DNA of 13,911 bases. Source: an uncultured Collinsella sp. (GTDB lineage: Bacteria > Actinomycetota > Coriobacteriia > Coriobacteriales > Coriobacteriaceae). The notes under the pieces were generated by a model. The model had not been told where the DNA came from. It saw nothing but the letters and a program-made list of their open reading frames with translations, and did not search any database. The position numbers and the translations under genes were made by a program. Positions 6,107 to 12,182 of this stretch are shown here, one piece after another; the first letter of the stretch is position 1, and every line of letters begins with the position of its first letter. The DNA lies in the NCBI GenBank assembly GCA_902496005.1, contig CABUZI010000041.1, positions 1 through 13,911 of the forward strand, read 5' to 3'.

Positions 6107-7125
6107 GTGGAAACCGCGATTGATATGGCGTTTGACGGCGCGACGCTTGCCACCTGCCCGCTTTCGGCACTGGTGCTCTCGTTTGCCTTCTACGGGTTTG
6201 TGGCTGGGCGTGGGAGTCGACGGTCTGCGCCATGCTCAATCACGGACGCTTCGCCAACAGTGGATTTTTATTGGGACCGTGTTGCCCTATCTACGGTGTG
6301 GGCGGCATAGCCTGCTGGCTTTTGTTGCGCGGGATTCCGGATGCCCCGAGCCAGTTTGTCGCCGCGGCGCTTGTGTGCAGCGTAATCGAGTACAGTGTGG
6401 GCCTTCTATTGGAAAAAACAACGGGCGCTCGCTTTTGGGACTATTCGCACCTGCCGTTTAACCTGCATGGACGCATCTGCCTGTACTGGGCATGCGCGTT
6501 TGGCCTGGGTGCATTGTGCATTTGCCGTTTAGTGGAGCCGGCATTGCTGGGGCTGCTTGGCCATCTGCCGGTGCTGATTGTGCGGCTGTCCGCCTTTATC
6601 GTCGCGGTCGCGATGATGGTCGACGCGGTGTGCTCTTTAGCTAGCTGGCGCCGCCTGTCCGATCAGCTGGAGCGTGTGCGCGCTGACCTTGCCGACCGCA
6701 TCAACGAGTCGCTTGCCGATGCGTCCGACTCTATGCTCGAACGTATTCCCGATTCGGCAATCGACTCGGTGGCACAGACGCATATCCGCAGCCGTGCCGT
6801 TAACGCGTGGCTGGCCGAGCTGGGCGACGCGACGCTCGACGCCCTTCGTGAGAAGGCTTCGATGCCGACATTTATCTCGGATGGTGCTCGCGGCCTGGCG
6901 CTTGCCGCCCGCCGCGTGGCCGATGCCGCGCCGAGCATGCCGCGTCCGTCACTCAGTCGTCGCCTTGCCGGCAAGCGCATGAGCCGTCCGGTGCCGAGCG
7001 TGTCACTCAGCCGCCGCGACCTACGCTTCTTTAACGCTTTCCCGCGTCTGCGCATCAATCGCTACGAAGGTGTCATTCGAGCAACTAATCTCCGCGACCG
7101 CGCCCACGAGCTGTTTCGGCGCTAG
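6107..7125 (+). pseudogene. CmpB-type (putative ABC-transporter type IV, PF06541-like) membrane protein, interrupted by a frameshift
   Basis: A GTG start at 6107, after GAGGAGAGGG, opens a frame whose first helix (LSFAFYGFV) breaks off near 6202. The rest of the protein continues in the next frame, where an ORF runs 6232-7125 (297 residues) from an internal ATG. Adding one G at 6200-6204 (GTGGCTGG to GTGGGCTGG) joins them as FYGFVGWAWES, the conserved first-helix motif of this family, and gives a protein of about 339 residues. Later family motifs are intact: SGFLLGPCCPIYGVGG and FWDYSHLPFNLHGRICL. About five hydrophobic segments are followed by a basic, Ser/Arg-rich cytoplasmic tail of about 150 residues. 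The biochemical role of the family is not well established. Downstream codons are undamaged, so the lesion is either recent or a sequencing/assembly error. Confidence 0.8.
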
Positions 7126-7323
7126 CCGGGACGGGCGCGCTCACGGCTCCCTTGCTCGCGTATTTCCCGTTCGTTTCGCGTCCGTTGCCGCGCCGTTTCC
7201 AAGATTGCGGCACCGTTTCCATTCGACAACGCAGCGTTTAACAACGCCGCATCTGGTCTACACCAGTTGCCCCTCGGCCGCATTATGGGCGCCGACAACG
7301 TTCATGCGATCAAGGGGGAGCGA
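7126..7323 (+). promoter_or_regulatory. Intergenic region upstream of amt with repeated motifs
   Basis: This 198-bp gap should hold the promoter of the ammonium-transport operon. CCGTTTCCA occurs twice in direct orientation at 7193-7201 and 7213-7221, 20 bp apart (about two helical turns). AACGC-A-GCGTT (7228-7238) is a small perfect dyad, and CTGGTCTACACCAG (7253-7266) is a palindrome with one central mismatch. Any of these could bind a nitrogen-responsive regulator. I could not place a convincing -35/-10 pair. Confidence 0.35.
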
Positions 7324-8601
7324 ATGTTCGATACGGGATCGACAACGTTTATGCTCATCTGCACCATGCTCGTGTTTTTAATGACACCGGGTCTGGCGTT
7401 TTTCTATGGCGGCCTGTCCAGGCGCAAAAATGTCATCAACACCATGCTCATGTGCTTTGGCGCCATTGGCCTGGTTGGTGTGCTGTGGATTGTTGCCGGC
7501 TGGTCGCTGGCTTACGGCGGCGACGGTTCCAACCCGTTTATTGGAGGCCTTGACCAGCTGCTGTGCCTGCCGGTGCTCGGCCAGGTGCTGCAGACGGCCG
7601 AGGGCAATGCCGCGGACGGTGCCGTCTACCCTCAGATCATCAACATCGCCTTTCAGATGGCATTTGCCATGATCACTGCTGCTATCGTCACGGGCAGCCT
7701 GGCCGGCCGCGTTAAGTTTGGTGCCATGACGGCTTTCCTGGGCATTTGGCTGCTCGTGGTCTATGCGCCGCTCGCCCACATGGTTTGGGGCGGCGAGGGC
7801 TCCTTTATCGGCGACATCATCGGCGCGCTCGACTTTGCCGGCGGCGACGTGGTGCACATTTCGTCCGGTCTTACGGGCCTGATTCTCTGCTTAATGCTCG
7901 GCCGTCGTCGTGGCTTTGGCATGGTGAGCTATCGCCCGCATAACGTGCCGTTTGTGGCGCTGGGCGCCGGGCTGCTTTGGTTTGGCTGGTTTGGCTTTAA
8001 CGGCGGCAGCGAGTTTAAGGCCGACGCCGTGGCGGCACTCGCCATCCTCAACACCGTGACGGCTAGCGCGGCGGGCATGGTCTCGTGGCTTGCCGTCGAG
8101 CGCGTGCACACCGGTCGCCCCACGCTGGTGGGCGCCAGCACCGGTCTGGTTGCGGGCCTTGTGGTGGTCACGCCGGGTGCGGGCTTTGTCGAGCCGTGGG
8201 CGGCGCTGGTCATGGGCCTGATCGTATCTCCCGTCTGCTACCTGGCCATCAGCCATCTTAAGACCAAATTTGGCTACGACGATGCGCTCGACGCGTTTGG
8301 CTGCCACGGCATCGGTGGCATCCTGGGCGGCGTGCTCACGGGGCTGTTCTGCGTGCCGGAGCTCTCGTGGACCGGTAAGGGCGGCCTGTTCTACACGGGC
8401 GATGTCTCGCTGCTCATCTCGCAGATTTTGGGCATTGTGGTGACGGTCGCTATTGTACTGGTGCTCGACTTGGTGATCGCCGCGGTGGTCAAGGCGCTGT
8501 TCCACGGCAGCCTGCGCGTGGACGAGGCCGACGAGGCGCTGGGCCTGGATGCGAGTCAGCACGGCGAAAGTGCGTATCCCTCGTTTAGTGGTCTGGACTA
8601 G
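7324..8601 (+). CDS. amt: Ammonium transporter, Amt/MEP/Rh family
   Basis: A 425-residue integral membrane channel for ammonium/ammonia, normally a homotrimer with 11 helices per subunit. The start at 7324 follows GGGGGAG by a few bases and gives an N-terminus beginning with the first helix; in-frame ATGs at 7267 and 7285 would add a short soluble extension without a better ribosome site. The conduction-pore twin histidines are His178 (DVVHIS) and His328 (FGCHGIGG). The phenylalanine gate is represented in FQMAF (110-114) and WFGFNGG (222-228). The C-terminal tail with GLDASQHGESAY is the regulatory segment that interacts with P-II. A P-II gene follows after 49 nt, the classical amtB-glnK arrangement. 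Length and motifs are complete. Confidence 0.96.
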   Translation: MFDTGSTTFMLICTMLVFLMTPGLAFFYGGLSRRKNVINTMLMCFGAIGLVGVLWIVAGWSLAYGGDGSNPFIGGLDQLLCLPVLGQVLQTAEGNAADGAVYPQIINIAFQMAFAMITAAIVTGSLAGRVKFGAMTAFLGIWLLVVYAPLAHMVWGGEGSFIGDIIGALDFAGGDVVHISSGLTGLILCLMLGRRRGFGMVSYRPHNVPFVALGAGLLWFGWFGFNGGSEFKADAVAALAILNTVTASAAGMVSWLAVERVHTGRPTLVGASTGLVAGLVVVTPGAGFVEPWAALVMGLIVSPVCYLAISHLKTKFGYDDALDAFGCHGIGGILGGVLTGLFCVPELSWTGKGGLFYTGDVSLLISQILGIVVTVAIVLVLDLVIAAVVKALFHGSLRVDEADEALGLDASQHGESAYPSFSGLD

Positions 8602-8627
8602 CGGTTTCTAACGTTCTGTCAGACCAA

Positions 8628-8639
8628 CTCTTATAAGAG
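8628..8639. promoter_or_regulatory. Perfect 12-bp palindrome before the P-II gene
   Basis: CTCTTATAAGAG lies in the 49-nt amt-P-II gap, immediately before the ribosome site (AGAGAGGA) of the P-II gene. It is too compact for a stable RNA hairpin, so if functional it is more likely a protein-binding site. A separate 7-bp inverted repeat (TGGTCTG 8589-8595, CAGACCA 8620-8626) spans the end of amt. Both are weak evidence. Confidence 0.3.
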
Positions 8640-8650
8640 AGGAATTCACT

Positions 8651-8989
8651 ATGAAGAAAATTACGGCGATCGTTCGTGCCGAAAAGCTTGAGGTTCTTAA
8701 AGACGCGCTGTTTGCTGCCGATGTTCGTGGCATGACTATCAACCAAGTGCAGGGCTGCGGCGCGCAGCATGGCTGGAAGGAATACGTGCGCGGCAACGAG
8801 TTGCTTGTCAACACGATCCCTAAGGTGCAGTTCACGCTCATTTGTGCCGATGAGCATGTTGACGGCATTGTCGACATCATCTGCAACGCCGCCCGCACCG
8901 GTGCCGTCGGTGACGGCAAGATTTGGGTCGAGCCGGTCGAAGAAGTCATCCGCATCCGTACCGGCGAGCACGGCCCCGCCGCGGTGTAG
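8651..8989 (+). CDS. glnK: P-II family nitrogen regulatory protein without the Tyr51 modification site
   Basis: A 112-residue trimeric P-II signal protein, the same length as E. coli GlnB. P-II senses ATP/ADP and 2-oxoglutarate, and blocks Amt by inserting its T-loop into the pore. Conserved here are Gly37, Gln39 (2-oxoglutarate/Mg-ATP region), Glu44, Arg47 (the Amt pore plug), Lys58, TGAVGDGKIWV at about 83-93, and RIRTGE near the C-terminus. In ungapped alignment with GlnB the nucleotidylylation site Tyr51 is Leu51 and Tyr46 is Val46; a Tyr is present at 45. Uridylylation or adenylylation at the standard site is therefore impossible. It follows amt closely and has its own AGAGAGGA site, so co-transcription and control of Amt are very likely. 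Confidence 0.95.
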   Translation: MKKITAIVRAEKLEVLKDALFAADVRGMTINQVQGCGAQHGWKEYVRGNELLVNTIPKVQFTLICADEHVDGIVDIICNAARTGAVGDGKIWVEPVEEVIRIRTGEHGPAAV

Positions 8990-8991
8990 GA

Positions 8992-9021
8992 TCGACCACC
9001 TGTCATCCGCAACGTTAAAAT
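8992..9021 (+). promoter_or_regulatory. Candidate promoter of tetR
   Basis: TCGACC (8992-8997), 18 bp, then TAAAAT (9016-9021). It lies just after the P-II stop, and the left arm of an inverted repeat (9004-9014) fills the spacer. Transcription would start near 9028. Confidence 0.4.
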
Positions 9022-9055
9022 GCTGCAATGAGGCACAAGACTTGCGTTGCGGATG
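9004..9055 (+). repeat. 11-bp inverted repeat around the tetR -10 region
   Basis: CATCCGCAACG (9004-9014) and CGTTGCGGATG (9045-9055) are perfectly complementary. The 30-bp interval holds the candidate -10 element. The right arm contains part of the weak ribosome site (GGATGG, 9051-9056) before the tetR ATG at 9064. It may be an operator, or a hairpin that hides the ribosome site in read-through RNA from the P-II gene. Confidence 0.55.
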
Positions 9056-9063
9056 GACGGATT

Positions 9064-9726
9064 ATGGGTCGTAATAAATATCCCGAGGAGACGGTCGCGA
9101 AGATTCTCGACGCGGCGCTGGAGCTATTCTGCGCACAGGGTTATGAGGGGACGAGCATTCAAGATATCGTCGACCGCCTCGATGGCATGACCAAGGGTGC
9201 TATCTATCATCACTTTAAGAGCAAAGAAGAGATTTTCAACGCCGCATTTGATCGGGCAATGGCTCCGATTGTTGAGCGCCGCCGCGCGACACTCGGTGCT
9301 GGCAATATGACGGGAGCCCAAAAGCTCAAACGACTTTATGCGCCCGAGTCCGTCGTTCCGCAAATCGATCTATGGGCTCGCATGCATCCTGCGGCAGATC
9401 CGGTAAAAAGCTCGCGGCTGCTGGCGATGCAGTACCAAGGTTCGTTTGACGAGTCGGCCGATGGCTATCTCCTGCCAGTGATCGAGGAGGGCATCGCCGA
9501 CGGCTCCATTGCGTGTGCATGCCCACGCGAAGCGGCGGAGGCGGTATCGTTGTTGGCGAATCTTTGGCTGTTGCCGCTGTTCCGTCCGCTTGAGAACAAG
9601 GGTCGAATGCTCGCTCGCGCGCAATGTTTGGCGCAGATGGCGGCCGCGGTGGGGCTCGATTTGGGTAATGAAGTGCTCCAGACAACGGCTCAGATATGGG
9701 ACGTATGGAACCGTGCTGGGTGGTAA
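9064..9726 (+). CDS. TetR/AcrR-family transcriptional regulator
   Basis: A 220-residue one-component repressor. The N-terminal helix-turn-helix is typical: ILDAALELFCAQGYEGTSIQDI, then TKGAIYHHFKSKEEIF (split here to show the two halves of the domain). The C-terminal ligand domain is not recognisably assigned. I chose the ATG at 9064 because the protein then begins just before the DNA-binding domain; an in-frame ATG at 9028 lies in the inverted-repeat interval and lacks a ribosome site, though the site before 9064 is also weak. It is followed by its own terminator and an MFS exporter gene with two palindromic sites, so it probably represses the exporter and releases it on binding a toxic substrate. 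Codon use looks less GC-biased than in amt. Confidence 0.9.
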   Translation: MGRNKYPEETVAKILDAALELFCAQGYEGTSIQDIVDRLDGMTKGAIYHHFKSKEEIFNAAFDRAMAPIVERRRATLGAGNMTGAQKLKRLYAPESVVPQIDLWARMHPAADPVKSSRLLAMQYQGSFDESADGYLLPVIEEGIADGSIACACPREAAEAVSLLANLWLLPLFRPLENKGRMLARAQCLAQMAAAVGLDLGNEVLQTTAQIWDVWNRAGW

Positions 9727-9730
9727 TATA

Positions 9731-9748
9731 GATACTGACGGTATGTAA
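9731..9748. promoter_or_regulatory. Candidate TetR operator, copy 1
   Basis: GATAC-TGACG-GTATGTAA immediately follows the tetR stop. It shares the 5-bp spacer and the GTATGTA half-site with copy 2 at 9793-9813. The left half (TAGATAC) differs by one base from TACATAC. Confidence 0.5.
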
Positions 9749-9757
9749 TTGATTTGT

Positions 9758-9781
9758 AAGGGTAGCCACGGCTGCCCTTTT
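9758..9781 (+). terminator. Rho-independent terminator of tetR
   Basis: Arms 9758-9766 and 9771-9779 form a 9-bp stem (one G-U wobble on the plus strand) around the tetraloop CACG and run into TTTT (9778-9781). On the minus strand the wobble would be a mismatch, so it fits the tetR transcript. It separates tetR from the exporter gene, which must have its own promoter. Confidence 0.75.
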
Positions 9782-9792
9782 CAAGTCATTAA

Positions 9793-9813
9793 ATACATAC
9801 TAATGGTATGTAT
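9793..9813. promoter_or_regulatory. Candidate TetR operator, copy 2, in the exporter promoter region
   Basis: ATACATAC-TAATG-GTATGTAT has perfect 8-bp arms. It ends 13 bp before the exporter ATG, so bound protein would block initiation. It is the better of two similar sites, with half-sites 65 bp apart. The exporter's -35/-10 elements could not be fixed with confidence, but the AT-rich site itself probably overlaps the -10. Confidence 0.65.
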
Positions 9814-9826
9814 AGGGGGCAGGCTT

Positions 9827-11089
9827 ATGGCTGGAATGCGGAGGAGTAGCGTCTCGTTGACGCAAAAAACAGTGCAATCTATCAGGCTTTTCGGTCTTCT
9901 TGTTGCACAGCTGTGCGCGTATTCGATGTTGTCGGCACTGTGCTTTGCGTGCCCGCTTTACTTGTTCGACTGCAGCGGCTCATCAACGTTATATGGTGCC
10001 GTCGCGGCGATAGCGTTCGTGCCGGGCGTGCTTGCGACTCCGGCTGGCGGAATCTTGGCGGATCGTGGGAGACATCGCGGGGTTCTTGTGATGCTCGGCA
10101 TTGTTCTGATGGCTGCATCGCTGTTGTTTATCCCTATGAAGCGTTCGCTGCCTCTTGCCGTTGTCGTGGCAGCAATGCTTTGCGTCCAATATGGCATCCA
10201 ATCGCTGCTGAAACCGATGCTTCAAATTGAGACGGTGCACATGATGGGCCAAGAAAAAGTTGAGCGTGCCACAGCGTTGGTCTCGCAGGTAACCATGGCG
10301 AGCAATATCTTGGGGCCTGTAGTCGGGACGGCAGTCTATGGGTGCTTTGGTATCGATGCTCTATGCGAAACCGCGGCGTTGACGTTTGCGATGTCAGCCC
10401 TGCTGTTCGGGGGCACACTCAAGCGATATGCCTCATTTGGAATGACAGGGGACAGTACGACTTGCTCGACATGCCGAAGCGATTTCCGGGAGTCGATTCG
10501 GTACCTGGTTCAAAACGCATCATTGCTCGTTGTGTTTTTGCTTGCGGCTATTTTGAACCTTGCGTTAGTTGGGTTAACGATTGGTGCTCCCATTGTTGTT
10601 TCAAAGCATCTCGGAATACAGTCATCCTTTGTTGGGATTATTGAGGTGGCTATGGGCTTGGGCGGTCTTGTCGGCAGTGGTTTGGTCGGTATTTGGCCGC
10701 ATCGTTTTTCCTTCAAGGGCATATGTCGATATGTTGCGATGATCTGTTTTGGAGTCGTACCGATTATTGTCACGCTACTGAGCGGTCCTGATGAATTTGC
10801 GTTTACCGCGCTTGCGGCCGGCTCGGCATGGGTCATGGCGTGGGCAAGCATTACATCGGTTGAAATCGTTTCATTTGTTCAGCGGTCAGCGCCAAAGGAA
10901 CTCTGCGGAAAAGTGCTGGCACTCGTTTATATGATGCTTTCCTGTGCAACGCCTATTGGCCAATTGGTTTACGGGCTCGCATATGATCGATGGGCTCCGG
11001 CGATTGTATTCGCAGGAATGTTGGCGGTACTGACGTTGACTACGGTGCAGTTTTATCGGCTGAAAAGTCGCTTGTGGCAATTGTCTTAA
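9827..11089 (+). CDS. MFS exporter, probable drug/toxin efflux (DHA3-like)
   Basis: A 420-residue major-facilitator transporter. The motif-A loop between helices 2 and 3 is clear at residues 75-84 (GILADRGRHR). About 12 hydrophobic helices are visible, with a longer cytoplasmic loop near 200-230 containing TCSTCRSDF. The closest general type is the MFS_3/DHA3 exporters that expel macrolides or other drugs, but the substrate cannot be read from sequence. The start at 9827 follows GGGGGCAGG; the frame is open upstream to 9749, but that extension would cross the operator. The TetR gene and two matching operators upstream make an inducible efflux module. Codon use is visibly less GC-rich than in amt or the HAD gene, consistent with later acquisition. 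Confidence 0.88.
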   Translation: MAGMRRSSVSLTQKTVQSIRLFGLLVAQLCAYSMLSALCFACPLYLFDCSGSSTLYGAVAAIAFVPGVLATPAGGILADRGRHRGVLVMLGIVLMAASLLFIPMKRSLPLAVVVAAMLCVQYGIQSLLKPMLQIETVHMMGQEKVERATALVSQVTMASNILGPVVGTAVYGCFGIDALCETAALTFAMSALLFGGTLKRYASFGMTGDSTTCSTCRSDFRESIRYLVQNASLLVVFLLAAILNLALVGLTIGAPIVVSKHLGIQSSFVGIIEVAMGLGGLVGSGLVGIWPHRFSFKGICRYVAMICFGVVPIIVTLLSGPDEFAFTALAAGSAWVMAWASITSVEIVSFVQRSAPKELCGKVLALVYMMLSCATPIGQLVYGLAYDRWAPAIVFAGMLAVLTLTTVQFYRLKSRLWQLS

Positions 11090-11144
11090 GGCGCAGGGAC
11101 ACCGTGGATTTGCGGAAGCATTGTTCCGCCGCGCCGGGACGCCA

Positions 11145-11176
11145 TTGTCTGGGCATGCCTCACCTTCGTCTACAAT
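11145..11176 (+). promoter_or_regulatory. Candidate promoter of the HAD gene
   Basis: TACAAT (11171-11176) is a good -10. The best -35 is TTGTCT (11145-11150) at 20 bp, longer than ideal. Initiation would fall near 11183, immediately before the right arm of the large inverted repeat. Confidence 0.4.
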
Positions 11177-11204
11177 ATCGTGCAGACGAAGGAGAGGCAT
11201 GCCC
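11151..11204 (+). repeat. 21-bp inverted repeat ending at the HAD start codon
   Basis: 11151-11171 and 11184-11204 are complementary at 20 of 21 positions (one A-A mismatch) around a 12-nt loop that overlaps the end of the -10 element. The right arm contains the whole ribosome site AAGGAG (11189-11194) and stops at the base before ATG 11205. In RNA reading through from the exporter gene it would be a very stable hairpin hiding the ribosome site. A transcript from the local promoter would lack the left arm. Confidence 0.8.
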
Positions 11205-12062
11205 ATGATCAAGATGTTCGCGAGTGATTTAGACGGAACGCTGCTGAATGCCCTGCACGAAGCGGATGGGACCATCCGCCGTGCCATTCGCGAGCTGACC
11301 GAGGCTGGCCTGCATGTGGTTCCCGCGACCGGGCGCTCGACGCTGCCGGTCGGCGAGCATGGCTTTACGGGCCTGGCGCTCGATGCCTGCTGCTCTAACG
11401 GCTCCATCGTGCGCGACAGTCATGGCGAGGTGCTCAAGACCTGGACCATCGATCCGCAGATCACCGAGGAGCTGCTCAAGGAGTTCCCGGACATTTGCTT
11501 TGATTGCTCCACGCCCGATGGCATGTTCTCGAGCGGCTCGTTCGAGATGCATCAGGCGGGCTTTAAAAAGGACAGTCCTATCAAGCGCATCGTGATGCGC
11601 GGCATGCGTGCACGTGGCGGGTATCACGAGGAACAGTATTTCGACCAGTCGATCGGTGACATTCTGCGCCACGATGTGTGCAAGATCAACTGCCGTGTGA
11701 TCTCGCCCGAGCTGGAGCGCGACCTTAAGGCGTATTTGGCCGAGCGCTCGGACCGCGTGGTCAACGCGCCGTTCGATCCGGTGATGTTCGAGATCACGGA
11801 CGTGGCGTGCAACAAGGGCGAGAGCGTGGCGTGGCTGGCGGGCTACTACGGTATTGCCGAGGACGAGGTCGCGGTCTACGGCGACGGCGGCAACGATATC
11901 GCCATGCTCAAGCGTTTCCGTCACAGCTACGCGACCAAAAACGGCAGTGACGCGGCCAAGGCCGCCGCGAGCGTGACCATCGGCAGTTGCATGGTCCACG
12001 CCGTTCCCAAGCATATGCTCGCCACCATGCGCAAGCAAAACTCCCGCACCGTCATCGAATAA
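11205..12062 (+). CDS. Cof-type HAD-IIB phosphatase
   Basis: A 285-residue cytosolic haloacid-dehalogenase-superfamily hydrolase, usual length for Cof/YidA-type sugar-phosphate phosphatases. Motif I is DLDGTLL with nucleophile Asp8 and acid/base Asp10. Motif II is Thr42 in PATGRS, motif III Lys204 in CNKGES, and motif IV GDGGND at 226-231. The cap domain lies between about 80 and 190. The physiological substrate is not predictable. I chose ATG 11205 because AAGGAG is 10 nt upstream; ATG 11199 is also in frame but only 4 nt away from it and would add two residues. It is a single-gene unit, followed at once by an intergenic hairpin. Its translation may be controlled by the inverted repeat that embeds its ribosome site. 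Confidence 0.92.
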   Translation: MIKMFASDLDGTLLNALHEADGTIRRAIRELTEAGLHVVPATGRSTLPVGEHGFTGLALDACCSNGSIVRDSHGEVLKTWTIDPQITEELLKEFPDICFDCSTPDGMFSSGSFEMHQAGFKKDSPIKRIVMRGMRARGGYHEEQYFDQSIGDILRHDVCKINCRVISPELERDLKAYLAERSDRVVNAPFDPVMFEITDVACNKGESVAWLAGYYGIAEDEVAVYGDGGNDIAMLKRFRHSYATKNGSDAAKAAASVTIGSCMVHAVPKHMLATMRKQNSRTVIE

Positions 12063-12090
12063 TGTGACAAAGGGACTGCCCTTCGTCACA
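12063..12090. repeat. Intergenic hairpin with AAAGGGAC core, candidate REP-like element
   Basis: Arms 12063-12074 and 12079-12090 form a 12-bp stem with one mismatch (a G-U wobble on the minus strand) around the loop ACTG. It begins at the base after the HAD stop. No T-run follows on the plus strand, so it is not a standard terminator. It shares AAAGGGAC with the repeat at 3246-3278. Confidence 0.5.
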
Positions 12091-12116
12091 TCCTAAATAT
12101 TGCCTTTACGTGTTGA

Positions 12117-12162
12117 TGCACACGGTGTGCAATAATACTCGCACTGTGCAATAGCGCACAGT
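12117..12162. promoter_or_regulatory. Two dyads upstream of the second tetR, candidate autoregulatory operators
   Basis: TGCACAC-G-GTGTGCA (12117-12131) is a perfect dyad. ACTGTGC (12143-12149) and GCACAGT (12156-12162) are a second dyad with a 6-bp spacer. TGTGCAATA occurs in both, at 12126-12134 and 12145-12153, 19 bp apart. They lie just before the ribosome site of the regulator gene at 12183, the usual place for TetR autoregulation. An AT-rich AATAATAC between them may be the -10 region. Confidence 0.55.
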
Positions 12163-12182
12163 CTGAGTAACAAGGAGGACGC

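Noticed and set aside
6196..6210. Programmed frameshift in the CmpB-type gene
   Set aside because: No slippery heptamer or downstream stimulator is apparent, and the family normally has an unbroken first helix. A mutation or sequencing error is simpler.
6107..6310. 67-residue ORF as an independent gene
   Set aside because: Its first 32 residues are the N-terminus of the CmpB-type protein; the rest is out-of-frame sequence after the apparent deletion.
8628..8639. RNA hairpin controlling P-II translation
   Set aside because: The 12-bp palindrome has no loop of its own, so a stable hairpin is unlikely; kept only as a weak protein-binding candidate.
11090..11135. Terminator of the MFS gene
   Set aside because: A 6-bp GCGGAA/TTCCGC hairpin inside a possible GGCGC/GCGCC pairing is present, but it is weak and has no T-run.
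11229..12089. 286-residue minus-strand ORF opposite the HAD gene
   Set aside because: The plus strand holds all four HAD motifs; the antisense frame has no recognisable family.
12063..12090. Rho-independent terminator after the HAD gene
   Set aside because: The stem is good, but no T-run follows on the plus strand, so it was listed as a repeat or hairpin instead.
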